Positions 62,689-64,000 of a stretch of DNA of 64,000 nt are shown here, in pieces (position 1 is the stretch's first letter; each line of letters begins with the position of its first letter). A program made the position numbers and the translations under genes. Under the pieces are notes generated by a model that made no database searches, was not told where the DNA came from, and worked only from the letters and a program-made list of their open reading frames with translations. Source of the stretch: Amycolatopsis arida (lineage in GTDB: Bacteria > Actinomycetota > Actinomycetes > Mycobacteriales > Pseudonocardiaceae); assembly GCF_900115565.1 (NCBI RefSeq), contig NZ_FOWW01000002.1, positions 669,160 to 733,159 of the forward strand, in the 5' to 3' direction.

Positions 62689-63870
62689 TCAGCCGTCGCC
62701 GTCCGCTGGTCTCGTGTCCTCGGCGGGCGCCGGGTGCACGGTGACCATGGTGGCCTTGATCGCCAGTCGGATCTGGCGACCGGGCTCGAGCGCCAGCTCG
62801 GCGACCGCGGCGGAGGTGAGGTCGGCGGTGAGGCCGGCCGTCCACTCGGCACCGTCCACCCGTTCCTCCGTTCCGGCTCGTTCCGTCGTTCCAGCACAGT
62901 GCAGCCGAACCAGTGAGCCCTGCGGCTCCAGCGCGCCGACCACGGCCGGCGCGGTGTTGCGCGGGCTGCCGGCCGGCACCGGATCCGGCGGGTAGACGGC
63001 GACCGCGGCCGGCGCGAAGACCGCGACGGCCGGCTCGCCGAGCACGGCGTCCTCCGCGAGCAGCCCGCGCACCAGCTCACCGCGGCCGGTGCGCAACCCC
63101 TCGGCCACGGCCGTGCCGGGCACGAGGTTCAGCCCGGCGACCCGCGCGGTGAACGGGGTGCGCGGCGCGGCGAGCACCTCCCGGGTCGGCCCGCGTTCCA
63201 CCACTTTGCCGGCGTTGAGCACGAGCACCTCGTCGGCCAGCGCGAGCGCGTCGAGCGGGTCGTGGGTGACCAGGACCACGACCGGCGGTGCCGGCGCGGC
63301 GCGGCCAGGTGACGGCCGCAGCACCCGGCGGAGCAGCCCGCGGACGGCCGGCGCGGTGTGCGCGTCGAGGGCGGCGAGCGGCTCGTCGAGCAGCAGCAGA
63401 CCGGGGTCGCCGGCGAGCGCCCTGGCGATCGCCACCCGCTGCGCCTGCCCGCCGGACAGCTGCGCCGGCCGGCGGTCGGCGAACGCGGCGGCGTCCACCT
63501 CGGCAAGCCACCGGCGGGCCACCGCACTGGCCGCCGCCCGGCCCGCACCCCGCGACCGCGGTCCGAACGCGACGTTGTCCAGCACCGACAGGTGCGGGAA
63601 CAGCAGCGGGTCCTGGGCCAGCAGGCCGACGCCGCGGGCCTCCGGCGGCAGCCGGACGCCCGGCCCGTCCAGCACCCGCCCGCCGAGCGCGATCTCCGCC
63701 CGGTCCGGCGCGAGCAGCCCGGCGAGGCAACCGAGCACCGTGGACTTGCCGGCGCCGTTCGGGCCGAGGATCGCCAGCACCCCGCCGGCCGGCACGGCGA
63801 GCGCGACGGAGAGCCGGAACTCGCCGCCGGCGTGCCGTCGGGTCAGTTCGATCTCCGCGGTCAACCCCAT
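62689..63870 (-). CDS. modC: Molybdate ABC transporter ATP-binding protein
   Basis: 393 residues. Walker A GPNGAGKST at 36-44, Q-loop LLAQDPLLFPHLSVLDNVAFGPR, signature LSGGQAQRVA near 138, Walker B LLLLDEPLAALD. The C-terminal third holds a TOBE/Mop-like domain (VPGTAVAEG ... QIRLAIKATMVTVHP) that binds oxyanions. ATG at 63870 overlaps the upstream permease by 10 bases. Molybdate is the likely substrate; the gene order with a permease supports it. Confidence 0.92.
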   Translation of the reverse strand: MGLTAEIELTRRHAGGEFRLSVALAVPAGGVLAILGPNGAGKSTVLGCLAGLLAPDRAEIALGGRVLDGPGVRLPPEARGVGLLAQDPLLFPHLSVLDNVAFGPRSRGAGRAAASAVARRWLAEVDAAAFADRRPAQLSGGQAQRVAIARALAGDPGLLLLDEPLAALDAHTAPAVRGLLRRVLRPSPGRAAPAPPVVVLVTHDPLDALALADEVLVLNAGKVVERGPTREVLAAPRTPFTARVAGLNLVPGTAVAEGLRTGRGELVRGLLAEDAVLGEPAVAVFAPAAVAVYPPDPVPAGSPRNTAPAVVGALEPQGSLVRLHCAGTTERAGTEERVDGAEWTAGLTADLTSAAVAELALEPGRQIRLAIKATMVTVHPAPAEDTRPADGDG

Positions 63871-64000
63871 GCCCGCTCCCCCCGACCCCGTCCGCCGTCC
63901 AGCACCCGCGGCCGCGCGACGACGACCACCAGCACGGCCACCACGACCAGCAGCAGCGACAGCGCCACCGCGCTGTCCACATCGGACTCGGCCTGCGCGT
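63861..64000 (-). CDS. modB: Molybdate ABC transporter permease, C-terminal end
   Basis: Only the last ~45 residues are in the window (QAESDVDSAVALSLLLVVVAVLVVVVARPR ... GERAWG). One membrane helix typical of the end of a BPD_transp_1 permease. The QAESDVDSA segment just before the last helix matches the ModB periplasmic loop as I remember it. Overlaps modC by 10 bases. Confidence 0.75.
   Translation of the reverse strand, partial: AQAESDVDSAVALSLLLVVVAVLVVVVARPRVLDGGRGRGERAWG

Overview
The window is very GC-rich (roughly 72-74% by eye), densely coded, and rich in GTG starts and ATGA/GTGA overlaps. It looks like a chromosomal segment of an actinomycete of the Pseudonocardiaceae (Amycolatopsis or a close relative). 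The strongest evidence is gene order shared, from memory, with Mycobacterium tuberculosis. One block matches Rv2251/Rv2250c/Rv2249c (flavoprotein, TetR, glpD). A longer, interrupted block matches about Rv0896 down to Rv0871: gltA, citA, serC, sepH, DUF2537, SpoU rRNA methyltransferase, MarR (Rv0880), DUF2530 (Rv0879c), DUF3027 (Rv0877), MFS (Rv0876c), DUF2771 (Rv0875c) and a CspB-type cold-shock protein (Rv0871). Species identity cannot be settled from the sequence alone.

Layout. 1-4.9 kb: flavoprotein/TetR/glpD and an ABC exporter pair. 4.9-13.2 kb: citrate synthase, a PfkB sugar kinase with its TetR, a divergent acyl-CoA dehydrogenase, aldose epimerase, amino-acid permease and MFS exporter. 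13.2-20 kb: pdxH, TetR, secreted lipase, second citrate synthase (citA), TetR and an EphD-type hydrolase/dehydrogenase fusion. 20.1-21.3 kb: two apparently truncated genes meeting head to head. 21.5-28.8 kb: lactate permease, serine hydrolase, serC, sepH, MmcQ/YjbR-like protein, DUF2537, rRNA methyltransferase. 29-36.5 kb: a GCS2-family ligase, TetR plus heme oxygenase behind an IdeR/DtxR-type iron box, superoxide dismutase, arylamine N-acetyltransferase, a decayed 1-kb stretch with a second, orphan iron box, and a MarR/MFS operon. 36.6-47.8 kb: ECF sigma factor with a CU044_5270 protein, NCS2 purine permease, DUF2530, a 947-residue sacsin/GHKL-type ATPase coupled to DUF3027, glutaminyl cyclotransferase lipoprotein, MFS, DUF2771 and CspB. 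47.9-54.9 kb: HAD phosphatase, TetR/R2lox pair, K+ channel, MFS/AraC pair, secreted beta-helix protein. 55-64 kb: FadD35-type acyl-CoA ligase, CorA-like membrane protein, YccF, HxlR with a frameshifted NmrA-type reductase, snapalysin-like protease, two phosphatases, VapBC-type toxin-antitoxin, and modC with the end of modB.

Functionally this is mostly core metabolism (TCA entry, serine, vitamin B6, heme iron recovery, oxidant defence, cell division) with many small regulator/target pairs. Several TetR, MarR and HxlR genes have good inverted repeats beside them. I see no CRISPR array, rRNA, tRNA, prophage or intact insertion sequence.

The most notable non-gene signals are: a structured element of about 84 bp present twice (16.2 and 46.5 kb); a family of 21-bp-period repeats (9.3 and 30.5 kb); a hairpin repeat family (21.3 and 40.0 kb); and the orphan iron box at 34.65 kb. 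The most interesting gene pair without a known role is the GHKL ATPase/DUF3027 operon.
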